DNA of 37,472 bases from Candidatus Gallilactobacillus intestinavium (GCA_017694665.1 JADIMP010000083.1:1-37472), one strand, 5' to 3'. Positions 27,012-37,288 are shown, counted from the first letter of the stretch. The notes: generated from the letters alone by a model not told the origin. Made by a program: numbers and translations.

Positions 27012-27494
27012 TTATTTATTATCAATTCGATCTAAAACTACTTTTGGAACAAATTGACTAATATCTCCCTTAAAACGAATAATTTCTTTTAACATACTTG
27101 ACGATAGTTTTTCATTTTGGGACTTAGCCAATAGAAATACTGACTCAATTTTATTATCAGCCAATGCTGAATTAATATTTGCAATGTCACGTTCATATAA
27201 GTAATCATTTTCATTACGAATACCTCTTACTATATAATTTGCATGATGTGTTTTCATGAAATCAACAGTTAACTGATCTGTACTCATTACCTGAACATTA
27301 GACAATTTTTCATAATTAATTACATCTTGAATAATTTGTACACGTTCTTCTAATGAAAATAAAGCGTTTTTATTTGTATTAATTGCTACTGTAACAATTA
27401 ATTTATCAAAAATATCTATAGCTCTTTTAATAATATCTAAATGTCCATTTGTTAATGGATCAAAACTGCCAGGAAATACCGCTATTTTATCCAA
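27012..27494 (-). CDS. coaD: Phosphopantetheine adenylyltransferase
   Basis: CoaD adenylates 4'-phosphopantetheine in the penultimate step of coenzyme A synthesis. The 160 residues carry the nucleotidyltransferase motif FPGSFDPLTNGH (TNGH at 15-18), IVRGIRNENDYLYE and SSSMLKEI. Translation starts at TTG, 8 bases after GGAG, and the ribosome site overlaps the end of rsmD. The gene lies 3 bases after rsmD, the usual pairing. Confidence 0.97.
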   Translation of the reverse strand: MDKIAVFPGSFDPLTNGHLDIIKRAIDIFDKLIVTVAINTNKNALFSLEERVQIIQDVINYEKLSNVQVMSTDQLTVDFMKTHHANYIVRGIRNENDYLYERDIANINSALADNKIESVFLLAKSQNEKLSSSMLKEIIRFKGDISQFVPKVVLDRIDNK

Positions 27495-27497
27495 TTG

Positions 27498-28067
27498 TCA
27501 TTCTCCTATTCCATCATATCGATAAACATAAATATGAGTAATTCCGTAATGTTTATACTTCAATAAATTAAAACCATTAAAACACTTATTTAAATTAACT
27601 TGGTCACTGGTTTCCGCAACTACTAATGCTTGATTATTTAATAAATTATTCTTATCTAATAATTGCATAACATTCTCAATTTTTTGTTGTGCATAAGGAG
27701 GATCTAACAAAATTAAGTCAAATTTAATATTTTTTTGTTGATTTAATTCATTTAAAAAACGTTCAGCATCAGATTTAATCACTTTAAAACTTTCTTCATG
27801 TTTAGTAACAGCAACATTTCTTTTAATTGTTTTAATTGCATTAAATTGATGATCTATTAAAAAAGCCTGTTTCATTCCCCTTGAAACGGCTTCAATTCCT
27901 AATCCTCCAGATCCCGCATATAAATCCAACACTATTCCGTCAGATTTTATATAAGGAGTAATAATATTAAAAATAGCTTCTTTTATCTTATCTGTTGTAG
28001 GACGTGTTTGTCTGCCAGGAACAGCATATAACGTTCGTCTACCAAATTTACCAGAAATAATTCGCAT
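27498..28067 (-). CDS. rsmD: 16S rRNA (guanine(966)-N(2))-methyltransferase
   Basis: RsmD methylates G966 of 16S rRNA using S-adenosylmethionine. The 189 residues begin MRIISGKFGRRTL and include RPTTDKIKEAIFN, the SAM-binding LDLYAGSGGLGIEAVSRG, and the catalytic LLDPPY. The start has only a weak ribosome site. It is the first gene of the rsmD-coaD-sepM-comEB-holA run; 75 bases separate it from ftsW. Confidence 0.96.
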   Translation of the reverse strand: MRIISGKFGRRTLYAVPGRQTRPTTDKIKEAIFNIITPYIKSDGIVLDLYAGSGGLGIEAVSRGMKQAFLIDHQFNAIKTIKRNVAVTKHEESFKVIKSDAERFLNELNQQKNIKFDLILLDPPYAQQKIENVMQLLDKNNLLNNQALVVAETSDQVNLNKCFNGFNLLKYKHYGITHIYVYRYDGIGE

Positions 28068-28142
28068 GCTTATCTTAAAATCAATAATATCCTTAGTATT
28101 TTTAAATCTTTTTACTTATCCACTAACGTAGAATAATTCTTG

Positions 28143-29303
28143 TTAATTTTCACTATAATATCTTTTTTCTCGTTTGGATACATTTAACAAAATCCCAATA
28201 CAAATACATAACGCTAGCATTGAAGATCCACCATAACTTATGAGCGGTAATGTAACTCCTGAAATTGGTAAAACTCCAATAACTGCTCCAACATTAATCA
28301 ATGTTTCAATAAAGAAATAAGCTGATATTCCGTAACATAATAAAGTGTCATACAAATTAGTAGCTTTTTTCCCTAAACGAATTGCCTTTAAAATAATCAC
28401 TAATAAAAGAAATAGAATAATTAATACCGTAAATGTTCCCAATTCTTCAGCAATTATAGATAAAATAAAATCAGTATTAGCTTCTGGTAGATATCCCATT
28501 TTTTGAACACTATTTCCTAATCCAACACCAAAAAGTCCACCATTACTTACTGCATAATAAGAATTAACTAACTGTCTACCAGAAGTTCGTACATTTTGAA
28601 ATGGATTAACAAATGCAACTAACCTTTGTAATTGATAATGTTGTGTCCAAATAGAACCATGAAGATTCATATGAGACAACATAAATACCATCACAAAATA
28701 ACTTAGAAACAATAAAAACATCAGATTACTTGGTCGATGCTTTTTTATTCCGGTTGACATACTCATAACCAAAATAATAAATAAATCAATAGCAGTACCA
28801 CCAGTATCTGGTTGTAATAGAACTAGCAAAACTAAAATGATCATTTTACCCCAAGCTGGTTTCATTACGCTAAAGTAATCTTCATATAAATAAGTTTTTT
28901 GTGCATCAATGTAATCAGCAAAATATAAAATAATAACAATTTTCAAAAACTCTTCGGGTTGCAAATTAATAAATCCTAAATTTATCCAACCCTTGGCTCC
29001 GTTAACTCTACCACTAAAAATTAATACAAAAACCAATAAAGCAGTAATACCCCAAAACATTGCTTTAATAAAAACTGGGTCTCGTAACTTACTCAAATTT
29101 AATCGGTAAAAAAAGTACATTAGCATTAAACCAACAACAAAATATATCGATTGTTTTATTAAAAAATCTAATGCTGTTGTTCCGCTATGAATAGCAATAT
29201 ATGTACTTGATGAATAAACCATTACAATTCCCAATAAACTTAACAAAATAAAAGGAATTAATATATACCAATCAAGTAAATGTAAATGCTTCCTTTTCCC
29301 CAT
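28143..29303 (-). CDS. ftsW: FtsW/RodA/SpoVE-family septal or elongation glycan polymerase
   Basis: A SEDS-family polytopic membrane protein that polymerises peptidoglycan from lipid II together with a class B penicillin-binding protein. The 386 residues show about ten transmembrane segments and the family marks LQPDTGGTAIDLFIIL, SYYAVSNGGLFGVGLGNSVQK, EANTDFILSIIAEELG and the C-terminal LPLISYGGSSML. The ATG at 29303 follows GGAG by 6 bases; the upstream in-frame TTG overlaps that site. Motifs alone do not separate FtsW from RodA; position after typA favours ftsW. Confidence 0.88.
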   Translation of the reverse strand: MGKRKHLHLLDWYILIPFILLSLLGIVMVYSSSTYIAIHSGTTALDFLIKQSIYFVVGLMLMYFFYRLNLSKLRDPVFIKAMFWGITALLVFVLIFSGRVNGAKGWINLGFINLQPEEFLKIVIILYFADYIDAQKTYLYEDYFSVMKPAWGKMIILVLLVLLQPDTGGTAIDLFIILVMSMSTGIKKHRPSNLMFLLFLSYFVMVFMLSHMNLHGSIWTQHYQLQRLVAFVNPFQNVRTSGRQLVNSYYAVSNGGLFGVGLGNSVQKMGYLPEANTDFILSIIAEELGTFTVLIILFLLLVIILKAIRLGKKATNLYDTLLCYGISAYFFIETLINVGAVIGVLPISGVTLPLISYGGSSMLALCICIGILLNVSKREKRYYSEN

Positions 29304-29374
29304 TTTAATCTCCAATCGTTAATTAACCTTTTTATTATAGCAGATATTCTTAAATACTTTTTTTACAAAAAGAT

Positions 29375-29412
29375 AAAAAAGGCTTCCATTACATGTAATG
29401 AAAGCCTTTTTA
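29375..29412 (-). terminator. Terminator of typA
   Basis: A 17-bp stem (on the minus strand AAAAAGGCTTTCATTAC and GTAATGGAAGCCTTTTT with one G-U pair) with a very small loop begins 12 bases after the typA stop codon. It separates typA from ftsW. Confidence 0.9.
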
Positions 29413-29423
29413 TTATTAAGAAA

Positions 29424-31274
29424 CTATTTACTATCTCTAGCAGCAGCCTTTCTACGTTTAGCAGCTTTTTCACGAGCATTAGTATTAAGAATTTGTTTTC
29501 TTAATCGAATATTTTCGGGTGTAATTTCACAATACTCGTCTTCATTTAAGAATTCTAACGATTCTTCTAAAGTTAAATGAGTTGGAGTTTTAATTGTTGC
29601 AGTAATATCCTTAGTAGCTGAACGAACATTTGTCATATTCTTAGCTTTAGTAACATTAACAGATATGTCATTTTCACGACTATTTTCTCCAACAATCATT
29701 CCTTCATAAACTACTTGACCAGGATCAATAAACAACTTACCACGATCTTCAACACCCATCATTGCATAGGTAGTTGCTTTACCTTGATTAATAGAAACTA
29801 ATGTACCATTACGACGTCCAGGATTCCAATTCTTAATAACTGGACCATATTCTTTAAAAGAATGATTCATAATTCCGTAACCACGAGTTAACGAAAGAAA
29901 TTCTGTAGAATAACCAATTAACCCTCTAGAAGGAACTAAAAATTCCAATCTAGTTTGACCATTACCAGTATTTTCCATATTCTTCATCTCACCTTTACGT
30001 TGAGATAAAGTATCAATAATAGAACCAGCGTATTCTTCTGGAGTATCAATTTGAACTTCTTCAAATGGTTCTTGCATTACCCCATCAATTTCTCTATAAA
30101 TAACTTCTGGACGTGAAGCCTGTAATTCAAATCCTTCACGTCGAAGTGTTTCAATTAAAATAGAAAGATGTAATTCTCCACGACCAGATACCATCCAAGC
30201 ATCAGGTTCATCAGTATCTTCTACTCGTAAAGATACATCTGTATGTAATTCTTGTTTTAATCTATTTTCTAATTGACGTGTAGTTACAAATTTTCCTTCT
30301 TGACCAGCTAAAGGAGAATCATTAGTTCTAAATAACATCTGTAAAGTTGGTTCATCAATTCTCAAAACTGGCAATGCTTCTTGATGATCTGTTGGTACTA
30401 CAGTTTCACCAACATTAATTTCATCCATTCCAGAAACGGCAATTAAATCTCCAGCTTTAGCTTCTTTAACTTCTACTCGATTTAAGCCTAAGAAACCATA
30501 TAATTTTGTAACACGGAAGTTCTGTGTGCTACCATCTAACTTCATAACAGTAACACTATCACCAACTTTAATCGTGCCACGAAATACACGTCCTATTCCA
30601 ATACGACCAACAAAGTCATTATAGTCTAATAGAGCAACTTGAAATTGTAATGGTTCATCAGAATTATCAACAGGTGCAGGAATAGTTTTTAAAATTGTAT
30701 CAAAAATTGGTTTCATAGTATGTTCTTGTTTAGCTGGATCAGAATCATAAGATGATGTTCCATTAACAGCAGAAGCATATACTACTGGAAATTCTAATTG
30801 ATCATCATCAGCACCCAATTCAATAAACAAATCTAAAACTTCATCTACTACTTCTTCAGGACGAGCTCCTTCACGGTCAACCTTATTAATTACAACAATT
30901 GGTGTTAAATGTTGATCCAAAGCTTTTTTCAAAACGAATCTTGTTTGTGGCATTGTTCCTTCATAAGCATCTACCACCAACAAAACACCATCAACCATCC
31001 GCATAACACGTTCTACTTCTCCACCAAAATCAGCATGGCCTGGAGTATCTAAAATATTAATCTGCTTATCACCATATTTAACAGCAGTAGTTTTAGACAA
31101 AATTGTAATTCCACGTTCTTTTTCTAAATCATTAGTATCCATGGCACGATCAGCAATTTCAGTATGATCATCTAAAGTATCAGATTGTTTTAATAATTCA
31201 TTTAACAAAGTGGTCTTACCATGGTCAACATGGGCAATAATTGCTATATTTCTAATATCATCTCTAGTCTTCAA
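29424..31274 (-). CDS. typA: Translational GTPase TypA/BipA
   Basis: TypA/BipA is a ribosome-binding GTPase linked to 50S assembly, cold growth and stress. Motifs: [10 protein letters not shown] (G1), [29 protein letters not shown] (G3), [10 protein letters not shown] (G4), then the beta-barrel, EF-G-like and BipA-specific C-terminal domains ([17 protein letters not shown]). Length is 616 residues. TTG at 31274 is preferred as start because AAAGGAG is 7 bases upstream; the ATG two codons earlier (31280) is only 1 base after the same site. The leader carries a promoter and a terminator-like hairpin just before the ribosome site. Confidence 0.96.
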   Translation of the reverse strand: MKTRDDIRNIAIIAHVDHGKTTLLNELLKQSDTLDDHTEIADRAMDTNDLEKERGITILSKTTAVKYGDKQINILDTPGHADFGGEVERVMRMVDGVLLVVDAYEGTMPQTRFVLKKALDQHLTPIVVINKVDREGARPEEVVDEVLDLFIELGADDDQLEFPVVYASAVNGTSSYDSDPAKQEHTMKPIFDTILKTIPAPVDNSDEPLQFQVALLDYNDFVGRIGIGRVFRGTIKVGDSVTVMKLDGSTQNFRVTKLYGFLGLNRVEVKEAKAGDLIAVSGMDEINVGETVVPTDHQEALPVLRIDEPTLQMLFRTNDSPLAGQEGKFVTTRQLENRLKQELHTDVSLRVEDTDEPDAWMVSGRGELHLSILIETLRREGFELQASRPEVIYREIDGVMQEPFEEVQIDTPEEYAGSIIDTLSQRKGEMKNMENTGNGQTRLEFLVPSRGLIGYSTEFLSLTRGYGIMNHSFKEYGPVIKNWNPGRRNGTLVSINQGKATTYAMMGVEDRGKLFIDPGQVVYEGMIVGENSRENDISVNVTKAKNMTNVRSATKDITATIKTPTHLTLEESLEFLNEDEYCEITPENIRLRKQILNTNAREKAAKRRKAAARDSK

Positions 31275-31299
31275 TTTCATTCTCCTTTAGACAAATTAA

Positions 31300-31323
31300 A
31301 AACCGTGACCTAAGTCACAGTTT
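31300..31323 (-). promoter_or_regulatory. Terminator-like hairpin in the typA 5' leader
   Basis: On the minus strand AAACTGTGAC pairs with GTCACGGTTT (one G-U) around the loop TTAG and is followed by TTTAATTT. It lies between the typA promoter and its ribosome site, about 12 bases upstream of AAAGGAG. It could act as an attenuator or a stabilising leader structure. Confidence 0.55.
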
Positions 31324-31348
31324 ATTAGTTCAATAATATAACGCGCAT

Positions 31349-31377
31349 ATCATACCATAAATTTTGATTACTGACAA
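31349..31377 (-). promoter_or_regulatory. Sigma-A promoter of typA
   Basis: On the minus strand TTGTCA and TATGAT are exactly 17 bases apart, just downstream of the pdhD terminator. The predicted start is near 31342, giving a leader of about 70 bases. Confidence 0.8.
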
Positions 31378-31378
31378 T

Positions 31379-31406
31379 AAAAAAAGAGCCTAGAAATCTA
31401 GACTCT
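31379..31406 (-). terminator. Terminator of the pdh operon
   Basis: On the minus strand AGAGTCTAG pairs with CTAGGCTCT (one G-U) around a 4-base loop, followed by six T. It starts 15 bases after the pdhD stop codon. Confidence 0.88.
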
Positions 31407-31420
31407 CTTTAAAATCATTC

Positions 31421-32848
31421 CTAAATGTGTGTTGGGAAACCAATTGCTACATCAGCAGCTTCAGCAACAGGTTCACCTAACGTTGGATGTGGATGGATTG
31501 TTAAAGCAATATCTTCAGCATTCATTCCAGAGTTAACAGCTAAACTTAATTCACTGATTAATTCACTAGCACTAGGCCCAGCAACTTGTGCACCAACTAC
31601 TGTACCTTCATCTGCAGTTGTAACTAAACGTACAAATCCATCAGCTTGATCTAATGAAACAGCACGTGCATTACCTGCAAATGGGAATTTAGATGTTTTA
31701 ACTTTTAATCCCTTTTCTTTAGCTTCAGCTTCAGTCATACCTACACTAGCTAATTCAGGATCTGTGAAACATACAGCAGGAACACTTATATAATCATTAG
31801 AAGTATTCTTACCAGAAATTGCACCTGCAGCAACTTTACCATTAAAGAATGCTTTATGAGCTAATGCAGGTCCATTGTTAACGATGTCTCCGATAGCGTA
31901 AATATGTTCAACACTTGTTCTACCTTGATCGTCAACTTCAATCATTCCACGTTTGTCAACTTTAACATCAGTAAATTCAAGACCAATGTTATCAGTGTTT
32001 GGCTTACGACCAACAGTAACCATACAATAATCAGCTTTTACTGTATTAGCTTTGCCATCAACTTCGTAAGTAACAGTAACTGAACTATCATCTTGTTCTG
32101 ATTTCTTAGCCATTGCGTTTGTAACAATTGTTACACCATGTTTTTCAAGGTTCTTTTGTGCAATAGCAACCATATCTTTTTCGAAGTTGGGTAAGATTGA
32201 TGGACTACCTTCTAAAATAGTTACGTGAGCACCTAAATTAGCATATGCACCAGCTAATTCAGTACCGACATATCCTCCACCAATAACAACTAATTCCTTA
32301 GGTATTTCTTTAAAGTTTAATCCACCAGTAGAATCTACTACACGGCCTTCAAACTTAAAGTTAGGAATTTCAATTGGACGAGATCCACTGGCAATAATTA
32401 AATCTTTAAATTCAATATTCATACCAGTATCACGACTCATGAATTGTTTTGGACCTGGAGCAATAACACGTAAATGATTGTTATCATCTAAAGTAGCTTC
32501 TCCATGAATAACTTCAACTTTATGCTTCTTTAAAAGCATTTTTACTCCGTTAGTCATACGAGCAACAACTTTTTCATCTTTCCAAGCTTGTGTTTTTGTA
32601 AAGTCAATGGTTGCTGGTTGAGTTGTAATTCCGTATGTAGAAGCATCGTTAGCTTCTTGTAAACGGTGACCAGCAGCAATTAAAGCTTTAGAAGGAACAC
32701 AACCTACGTTTAAACAAACACCACCTAAAGTGTCGTCTTTTTCAACAACTGTTACTTTTTGACCCAATTCAGCAGCACGAATGGCGGCTACATAACCACC
32801 CGGACCTGCTCCAATAATAACTGTGTCTCTTTTTTCAACATCTGACAT
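31421..32848 (-). CDS. pdhD: Dihydrolipoyl dehydrogenase (E3)
   Basis: E3 reoxidises the dihydrolipoyl group of E2 and passes electrons to NAD+. The 475 residues carry the FAD-binding GAGPGGYVAAIRAAELG, the redox-active disulfide GGVCLNVGCVPSK (Cys45, Cys50), the NAD-binding VVIGGGYVGTELAGAYANLG, and the C-terminal catalytic HPHPTLGEP with the His-Glu pair. GGAGGG precedes the ATG. It is the last gene of pdhABCD, 7 bases after pdhC, and is followed by a terminator. Confidence 0.97.
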   Translation of the reverse strand: MSDVEKRDTVIIGAGPGGYVAAIRAAELGQKVTVVEKDDTLGGVCLNVGCVPSKALIAAGHRLQEANDASTYGITTQPATIDFTKTQAWKDEKVVARMTNGVKMLLKKHKVEVIHGEATLDDNNHLRVIAPGPKQFMSRDTGMNIEFKDLIIASGSRPIEIPNFKFEGRVVDSTGGLNFKEIPKELVVIGGGYVGTELAGAYANLGAHVTILEGSPSILPNFEKDMVAIAQKNLEKHGVTIVTNAMAKKSEQDDSSVTVTYEVDGKANTVKADYCMVTVGRKPNTDNIGLEFTDVKVDKRGMIEVDDQGRTSVEHIYAIGDIVNNGPALAHKAFFNGKVAAGAISGKNTSNDYISVPAVCFTDPELASVGMTEAEAKEKGLKVKTSKFPFAGNARAVSLDQADGFVRLVTTADEGTVVGAQVAGPSASELISELSLAVNSGMNAEDIALTIHPHPTLGEPVAEAADVAIGFPTHI

Positions 32849-32855
32849 TACTAAA

Positions 32856-34154
32856 CTATCCCTCCATTAATAACATTTCTGGATCATGTAATAATTGTTT
32901 CATCTTGTTCAAGATACGTTGTGCTAATGCACCGTCAATTAAACGATGATCGTATGTTAATGATAATTTCAACATATTACCAACGGCAATTTCACCATCT
33001 TCGTTTACATAAGGTTCTTTAGCGATCTTACCTACACCTAAGATAGCTACTTCTGGTTGATTAATAATTGGTGTAAACCAACCACCACCAATAGAACCTA
33101 CGTTACTGATAGTAATTGATCCACCTTTCATTGAATCAGCAGATAGCTTATTGTCATATGCTTTTTGTGAATTTTCAGTAATCTCTTTAGCGATTTCAAA
33201 TAATCCTTTGGAATCAGCATTCTTAATGTTTGGTACATATAAACCATGATCTGTGTCAGTAGCAATACCTACATTGTAATAATGCTTGTAAACAATTTCT
33301 TTAGAAGCATAATCAATTGATGCATTTAATTCAGGGAATTCCTTCATAACTGCAACTAAAGCTTTAACAATGTATGGTAAGAATGTTAAGTGAATATCTC
33401 TTTCACTAGCCATTTCTTTGTACTTCTTACGGTTAGCCATTAATGCAGAAACTTCCACGTCATCAAATGATGTAACTTGTGGTGAAACCTTTCTAGAGTT
33501 CATCATTGATTCTGCAATAGCTTTACGAGTAGCAGTCATTGCTTCACGAGTTTCCATTTCTGGAGTTTCAGAAACATATGGTGTTACTGGAGTTGCTTCT
33601 ACTGATGCACTCGCAGTTGTTGCAGCTGCACTTGCAACAGGTGCTCCGGATTTAGCAGCATCAATATCAGCTTTTGTTACTTGTCCATGTTTTCCTGATG
33701 GAGTAACAGTTGTAATATCAACACCGTTGTCACGAGCGTATTGACGTACAGATGGCATAGCTAGAACCATCTTGTTAGGATTACTTAATGTTGGATTTGG
33801 ATTAGCAGAACTTGCTGGAGCTGCTGAAGCTTCAGCTTTAGGTGCTTCTTCAACTGGAGCTGGTTCTTCTGCAGGTGCACTTTCTTCAGCGTCATCTGAA
33901 CTGGAATCATCAGCTGAACCATCATCAATTTCAACTAATACATCACCAATTTTAGCTGTTTCACCAGCTTGCATATAAATCTTTTTAATTGTTCCAGAAA
34001 CTGGAGAAGGTAATTCAGAAACAGACTTATCATTTTGGATTTCGACTAAAGTGTCATCTTCTTCGATTTTGTCTCCTTCAGCAACATCCCAAGCTGCAAT
34101 TTCACCTTCAGCCATTCCTTCACCTAATTCAGGCAATTTAAACTTGAAAGACAT
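32856..34154 (-). CDS. pdhC: Dihydrolipoamide acetyltransferase (E2) of pyruvate dehydrogenase
   Basis: E2 forms the core of the complex and transfers the acetyl group to CoA. Domains: one lipoyl domain (residues 1-77, lipoylated Lys43 in NDKSVSE), an acidic Ala/Pro/Glu/Ser linker (about 78-120), a peripheral-subunit-binding domain ([13 protein letters not shown], near 132-170), a second Ala/Thr linker, and the catalytic domain with DHRLIDG (His403). The 432-residue length fits E2 proteins with a single lipoyl domain. AAAGGAG precedes the ATG. The gene is 22 bases after pdhB. A branched-chain E2 is possible by fold, but the operon favours pyruvate. Confidence 0.95.
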   Translation of the reverse strand: MSFKFKLPELGEGMAEGEIAAWDVAEGDKIEEDDTLVEIQNDKSVSELPSPVSGTIKKIYMQAGETAKIGDVLVEIDDGSADDSSSDDAEESAPAEEPAPVEEAPKAEASAAPASSANPNPTLSNPNKMVLAMPSVRQYARDNGVDITTVTPSGKHGQVTKADIDAAKSGAPVASAAATTASASVEATPVTPYVSETPEMETREAMTATRKAIAESMMNSRKVSPQVTSFDDVEVSALMANRKKYKEMASERDIHLTFLPYIVKALVAVMKEFPELNASIDYASKEIVYKHYYNVGIATDTDHGLYVPNIKNADSKGLFEIAKEITENSQKAYDNKLSADSMKGGSITISNVGSIGGGWFTPIINQPEVAILGVGKIAKEPYVNEDGEIAVGNMLKLSLTYDHRLIDGALAQRILNKMKQLLHDPEMLLMEG

Positions 34155-34176
34155 TAATTAATCTCCTTTGAATTTA

Positions 34177-35154
34177 TTAATAATTTACGATTTCACGTAC
34201 TTTAGCTTCAATATCAGCAGCATCTGGAATCCAATCGTCTTCAGCTTGAGCAAATGGATAAATGCTGTCTGGAGCAGCTACTCTTCCAATAGGTGCATCT
34301 AATGAAAGAATATCTTTTTCAGCAATTGCTGATACTACAGTAGCACCAACACCAGCCATCTTTTGAGCTTCTTGTACTACAACTACATGATGAGTTTTAT
34401 CGATTGATTTGAAGATTGTTTCAGTATCAATTGGAGATAATGAAATTAAATCAATAACTTCTGCAGAAATACCATCTTTAGCTAATGCATCAGCGGCTTT
34501 TTTAGCTTCATTTACTTCAGCACTGTAAGCTACGATAGTTACATCTGTTCCTTCGCGTACAACTTTAGCTGTATCTAAAGGAATAGTGTATTTATCATCA
34601 GGAACTTCATCCTTCATGGAACGGTATAACTTCAAGTTTTCCAAGTATAATACAGGGTCATTGTTTTCTACAGCAGAAATAATTAATCCCTTAGCATCAT
34701 ATGGATTTGATGGGGTAACAACACGTAATCCAGGAACTCCTGTGAAGAAGTTTTCTAAGTTATCTGAGTGCATTTCAGCAGTATGAGTACCACCACCAAA
34801 TGGTGTACGAATTGTAATTGGTAAGTTTCTTGTGCCACCAAAACGGAAACGAGCACGTGACATTTGACCAGCAATTGAATCTACAGCTTCAAAAGTGAAT
34901 CCCATAAATTGAATTTCTGGTAATGGACGCCAACCAGTAGCAGCTAAACCAATAGATAATCCTAAGATTCCTGATTCAGCTAATGGTGTATCAAACACAC
35001 GATCTTCACCATATTTATCTTGTAATCCTTCGGTAGTACGGAAAACACCACCGTTTTTACCAACATCTTCACCGAAGATTAATGTTTTTTCATCATCGGC
35101 CAAGACTTGATCTAAACCATCAGTAATAGCTTTAATATAAGTTTTAACAGACAT
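34177..35154 (-). CDS. pdhB: Pyruvate dehydrogenase E1 component, beta subunit
   Basis: The beta subunit pairs with PdhA to decarboxylate pyruvate with thiamine diphosphate. The 325 residues include LIFGEDVGKNGGVFRTTEGL with the conserved cofactor-site Glu, FGGGTHTAEMHSDN, and the C-terminal transketolase domain with VVVVQEAQ and RVAAPDSIYPFA. The gene begins 2 bases after pdhA, and its ribosome site (GGAG) lies within the pdhA stop region, implying coupled translation. Confidence 0.97.
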   Translation of the reverse strand: MSVKTYIKAITDGLDQVLADDEKTLIFGEDVGKNGGVFRTTEGLQDKYGEDRVFDTPLAESGILGLSIGLAATGWRPLPEIQFMGFTFEAVDSIAGQMSRARFRFGGTRNLPITIRTPFGGGTHTAEMHSDNLENFFTGVPGLRVVTPSNPYDAKGLIISAVENNDPVLYLENLKLYRSMKDEVPDDKYTIPLDTAKVVREGTDVTIVAYSAEVNEAKKAADALAKDGISAEVIDLISLSPIDTETIFKSIDKTHHVVVVQEAQKMAGVGATVVSAIAEKDILSLDAPIGRVAAPDSIYPFAQAEDDWIPDAADIEAKVREIVNY

Positions 35155-35156
35155 GA

Positions 35157-36281
35157 TTATTTAGACTCCTTTGCTTCTAATTCGGCAATTTGTTCCTTAA
35201 TGTTTGGAGTTGGAACTTCAAATGTATTTTGCAATTGTTCGATAGTTGTTTGTTTGTATTCTTTATCAGCTTTCTTCAATGCTTCTTTACATTCTTTCTT
35301 AACTTGATCTGCATATTCGCTTTCTTGTTCATCAGACCATAATCCTTTTTCAATTAAGATCTTACGTAAACGAATTAATGGATCAACTTTGTGCCATTCA
35401 TCTTCTTCTTCTTTTGTACGATAACGCTTTGGATCGTCACCAGCAGAACTATGTGCACCGTAACGGTAAGTTAATGTTTCAATTAATACAGGACCGTTAC
35501 CATTTACAGCATATTCACGAGCAGCTTTAGCTACTAAGTAAACAGCCAAAACATCCATTCCATCAACTTGTACTGAAGGAACACCCATAGCTACAGCTTT
35601 TTGAGCTAAAGTAGTAGCTGCTGTTTGTTTCTCACGAGGAACAGAAATAGCATATTTGTTATTTTGAACAAATGCTACAAGTGGTGCTTGGAATGCACTG
35701 GCAAAGTTTAGTCCTTCATAAGTATCACCTTGAGAAGTACCACCATCACCGGTGTATACAAATGCTACATTATTTTCACCATTCTTCTTCAAACCTAAAG
35801 CAGCACCAGCAGCTTCAACATATTGAGCACCAATAATGATTTGTGGCATCCAGTTACGGTAATTTTCATCATATAAGTTACCTAACACATGACCACGTGA
35901 CCATAAGTATCCTTTTTCAATTGTGCTACCATGTTGAATTAATTGTGGTAAATCACGGTATGCAGGCCATAAGAAGTCTTTTGGTTCAAACGCAGAAACA
36001 CTTCCCATTTCACTAGCTTCTTCTCCAGAAGTTGGAGCATAGAATCCTAATCTACCTTGTTTTGAAAATGTAATTGTTTGTTCATGCAAAGCACGTTCCC
36101 AAACCATTTTCTTCATAAAATCTACTAATTGTTCATCAGTAAATGAATCAAAAGCAGCTTGATTTACGATATTTCCATCTTTATCAATAACTTGAACAGG
36201 TTTTCTATAATTACTGCCAAGATTATCAAGCTTTTCTCTAATTTCAGCAAAATCTACAATTGGATCAGACTTTTTTGCCAT
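35157..36281 (-). CDS. pdhA: Pyruvate dehydrogenase E1 component, alpha subunit
   Basis: PdhA binds thiamine diphosphate and, with PdhB, starts oxidative decarboxylation of pyruvate to acetyl-CoA. The TPP motif GDGGTSQGDTYEGLNFASAF...NN is intact, along with LWPAYRDLPQL, GRLGFYAPTSGEEA and YRYGAHSSAGDDP, where phosphorylation-loop equivalents lie. MAKKSDPIVDF at 36281 is chosen as the start, with AAAGGA 11 bases upstream, giving 374 residues. An in-frame ATG at 36323 has GGAG only 2 bases away and lies some 13 bases from the predicted transcript start, so it is unlikely. First gene of pdhABCD. Confidence 0.96.
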   Translation of the reverse strand: MAKKSDPIVDFAEIREKLDNLGSNYRKPVQVIDKDGNIVNQAAFDSFTDEQLVDFMKKMVWERALHEQTITFSKQGRLGFYAPTSGEEASEMGSVSAFEPKDFLWPAYRDLPQLIQHGSTIEKGYLWSRGHVLGNLYDENYRNWMPQIIIGAQYVEAAGAALGLKKNGENNVAFVYTGDGGTSQGDTYEGLNFASAFQAPLVAFVQNNKYAISVPREKQTAATTLAQKAVAMGVPSVQVDGMDVLAVYLVAKAAREYAVNGNGPVLIETLTYRYGAHSSAGDDPKRYRTKEEEDEWHKVDPLIRLRKILIEKGLWSDEQESEYADQVKKECKEALKKADKEYKQTTIEQLQNTFEVPTPNIKEQIAELEAKESK

Positions 36282-36342
36282 AATAAATACATTCCTTTCT
36301 TTCAAATAAGATGAAGATTTCATGTCTCCGATCTCGCTTAAA

Positions 36343-36371
36343 ATTATATAACTTTTCCTAAACAATGTAAA
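36343..36371 (-). promoter_or_regulatory. Strong sigma-A promoter of pdhABCD
   Basis: On the minus strand TTTACA and a perfect TATAAT are exactly 17 bases apart, about 55-60 bases upstream of pdhA. The rest of the 259-base divergent space towards def is AT-rich. On the plus strand TTGACA at 36396 has only a poor -10 partner, and I see no clear operator. Confidence 0.85.
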
Positions 36372-36540
36372 CACTATCATTAGCATAAAATAGGAGTTGA
36401 CATTCGATTTTTTTAGTGTACTTAAATTAGATTTAAGTTATTTGAAAAATAAGTTTAAAATTAATTTACTTAACAATTTAATTTATGATACACTTAATTA
36501 GTTATATTCTATTTTTTACGATAATTATGAGGTCATTTTT

Positions 36541-37155
36541 ATGTTTTTAATGGAAAATATCATTCGTGATGGTAACCCTACTTTAAGAAAATATGCACAA
36601 AAAGTTACCTTTCCTTTAAGTGAAGATAATCAAAAGTTAGCTCATAAATTAATGGAATATTTAGAAATTAGCCAAAATCCAGACTTAGCTGCTAAATATA
36701 AATTACGTGCTGGTGTCGGTCTAGCTGCCCCACAAGTTAACGTATCATTACAAATGGCATCAGTTTTAGTTCCCTCTGATATCCGTCCCAAAGATCCAAA
36801 TAATCATGCAGATATTGTTAAAGCTGCTCAGGAAGCTCAAGATCATCCTTTATTTAAAGATGTTATTATTAATCCAGTTATTATTAGCCAATCAGTTCAA
36901 CCTGCGGCTATTTCTGAAGGTGAAGGTTGTTTATCAGTTGATGAACCTCATGATGGATACGTTCCACGTGCAGATCGTATCACTCTGCGCTATCAAAATG
37001 TTGATGGTGAAACCAAAACTGTTAAATTAAAAGGATATCCAGCTATTGTTTGCCAACATGAAATTGATCATTTACATGGAACATTATTTTACGATCATAT
37101 TAATAAAGAAAACCCATTTAAATTATCAGATCCAGATACAATTCTCATTGACTAA
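36541..37155 (+). CDS. def: Peptide deformylase
   Basis: Def removes the formyl group from the N-terminal methionine of new proteins. The three catalytic blocks are intact: [17 protein letters not shown] (metal-binding Cys) and QHEIDHLHG (two metal-binding His and the catalytic Glu). The 204 residues, with an insertion between the first two blocks, fit the type 2 deformylase of Gram-positive bacteria. The first ATG has GAGG 8 bases upstream. It is divergent from the pdh operon and monocistronic, with a terminator 40 bases downstream. Confidence 0.97.
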   Translation: MFLMENIIRDGNPTLRKYAQKVTFPLSEDNQKLAHKLMEYLEISQNPDLAAKYKLRAGVGLAAPQVNVSLQMASVLVPSDIRPKDPNNHADIVKAAQEAQDHPLFKDVIINPVIISQSVQPAAISEGEGCLSVDEPHDGYVPRADRITLRYQNVDGETKTVKLKGYPAIVCQHEIDHLHGTLFYDHINKENPFKLSDPDTILID

Positions 37156-37190
37156 AAAATTTTTAATTTAAAAATTTAATTTATAAAAGA

Positions 37191-37222
37191 AAAAAGCGTT
37201 ACTTTTCAAAGTAACGCTTTTC
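37191..37222. terminator. Terminator of def
   Basis: AAAAGCGTTACTTT pairs perfectly with AAAGTAACGCTTTT around a short loop, with A and T runs on either side, 36 bases after the def stop codon. Confidence 0.9.
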
Positions 37223-37288
37223 TTATTTATTGGTTTTATTTTGTTTAACTTAATGAGTAAAAATAAATTAGATAAGTTTACATATAGG

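Noticed and set aside
33418..33978. Long Ala/Ser-rich open frames on the plus strand opposite pdhC
   Set aside because: They mirror the Ala/Pro/Glu linker coding of pdhC on the other strand and have no ribosome-binding site or family resemblance.
36282..36386. N-terminal extension of pdhA
   Set aside because: The extra codons run through the TATAAT box and the predicted transcription start, so they cannot all be translated.
36390..36520. Promoter of def at TTGACA (36396) or TTTACT (36465)
   Set aside because: Neither has a convincing -10 box at 16-18 bases; the region is so AT-rich that weak matches are expected by chance, so no feature is called.
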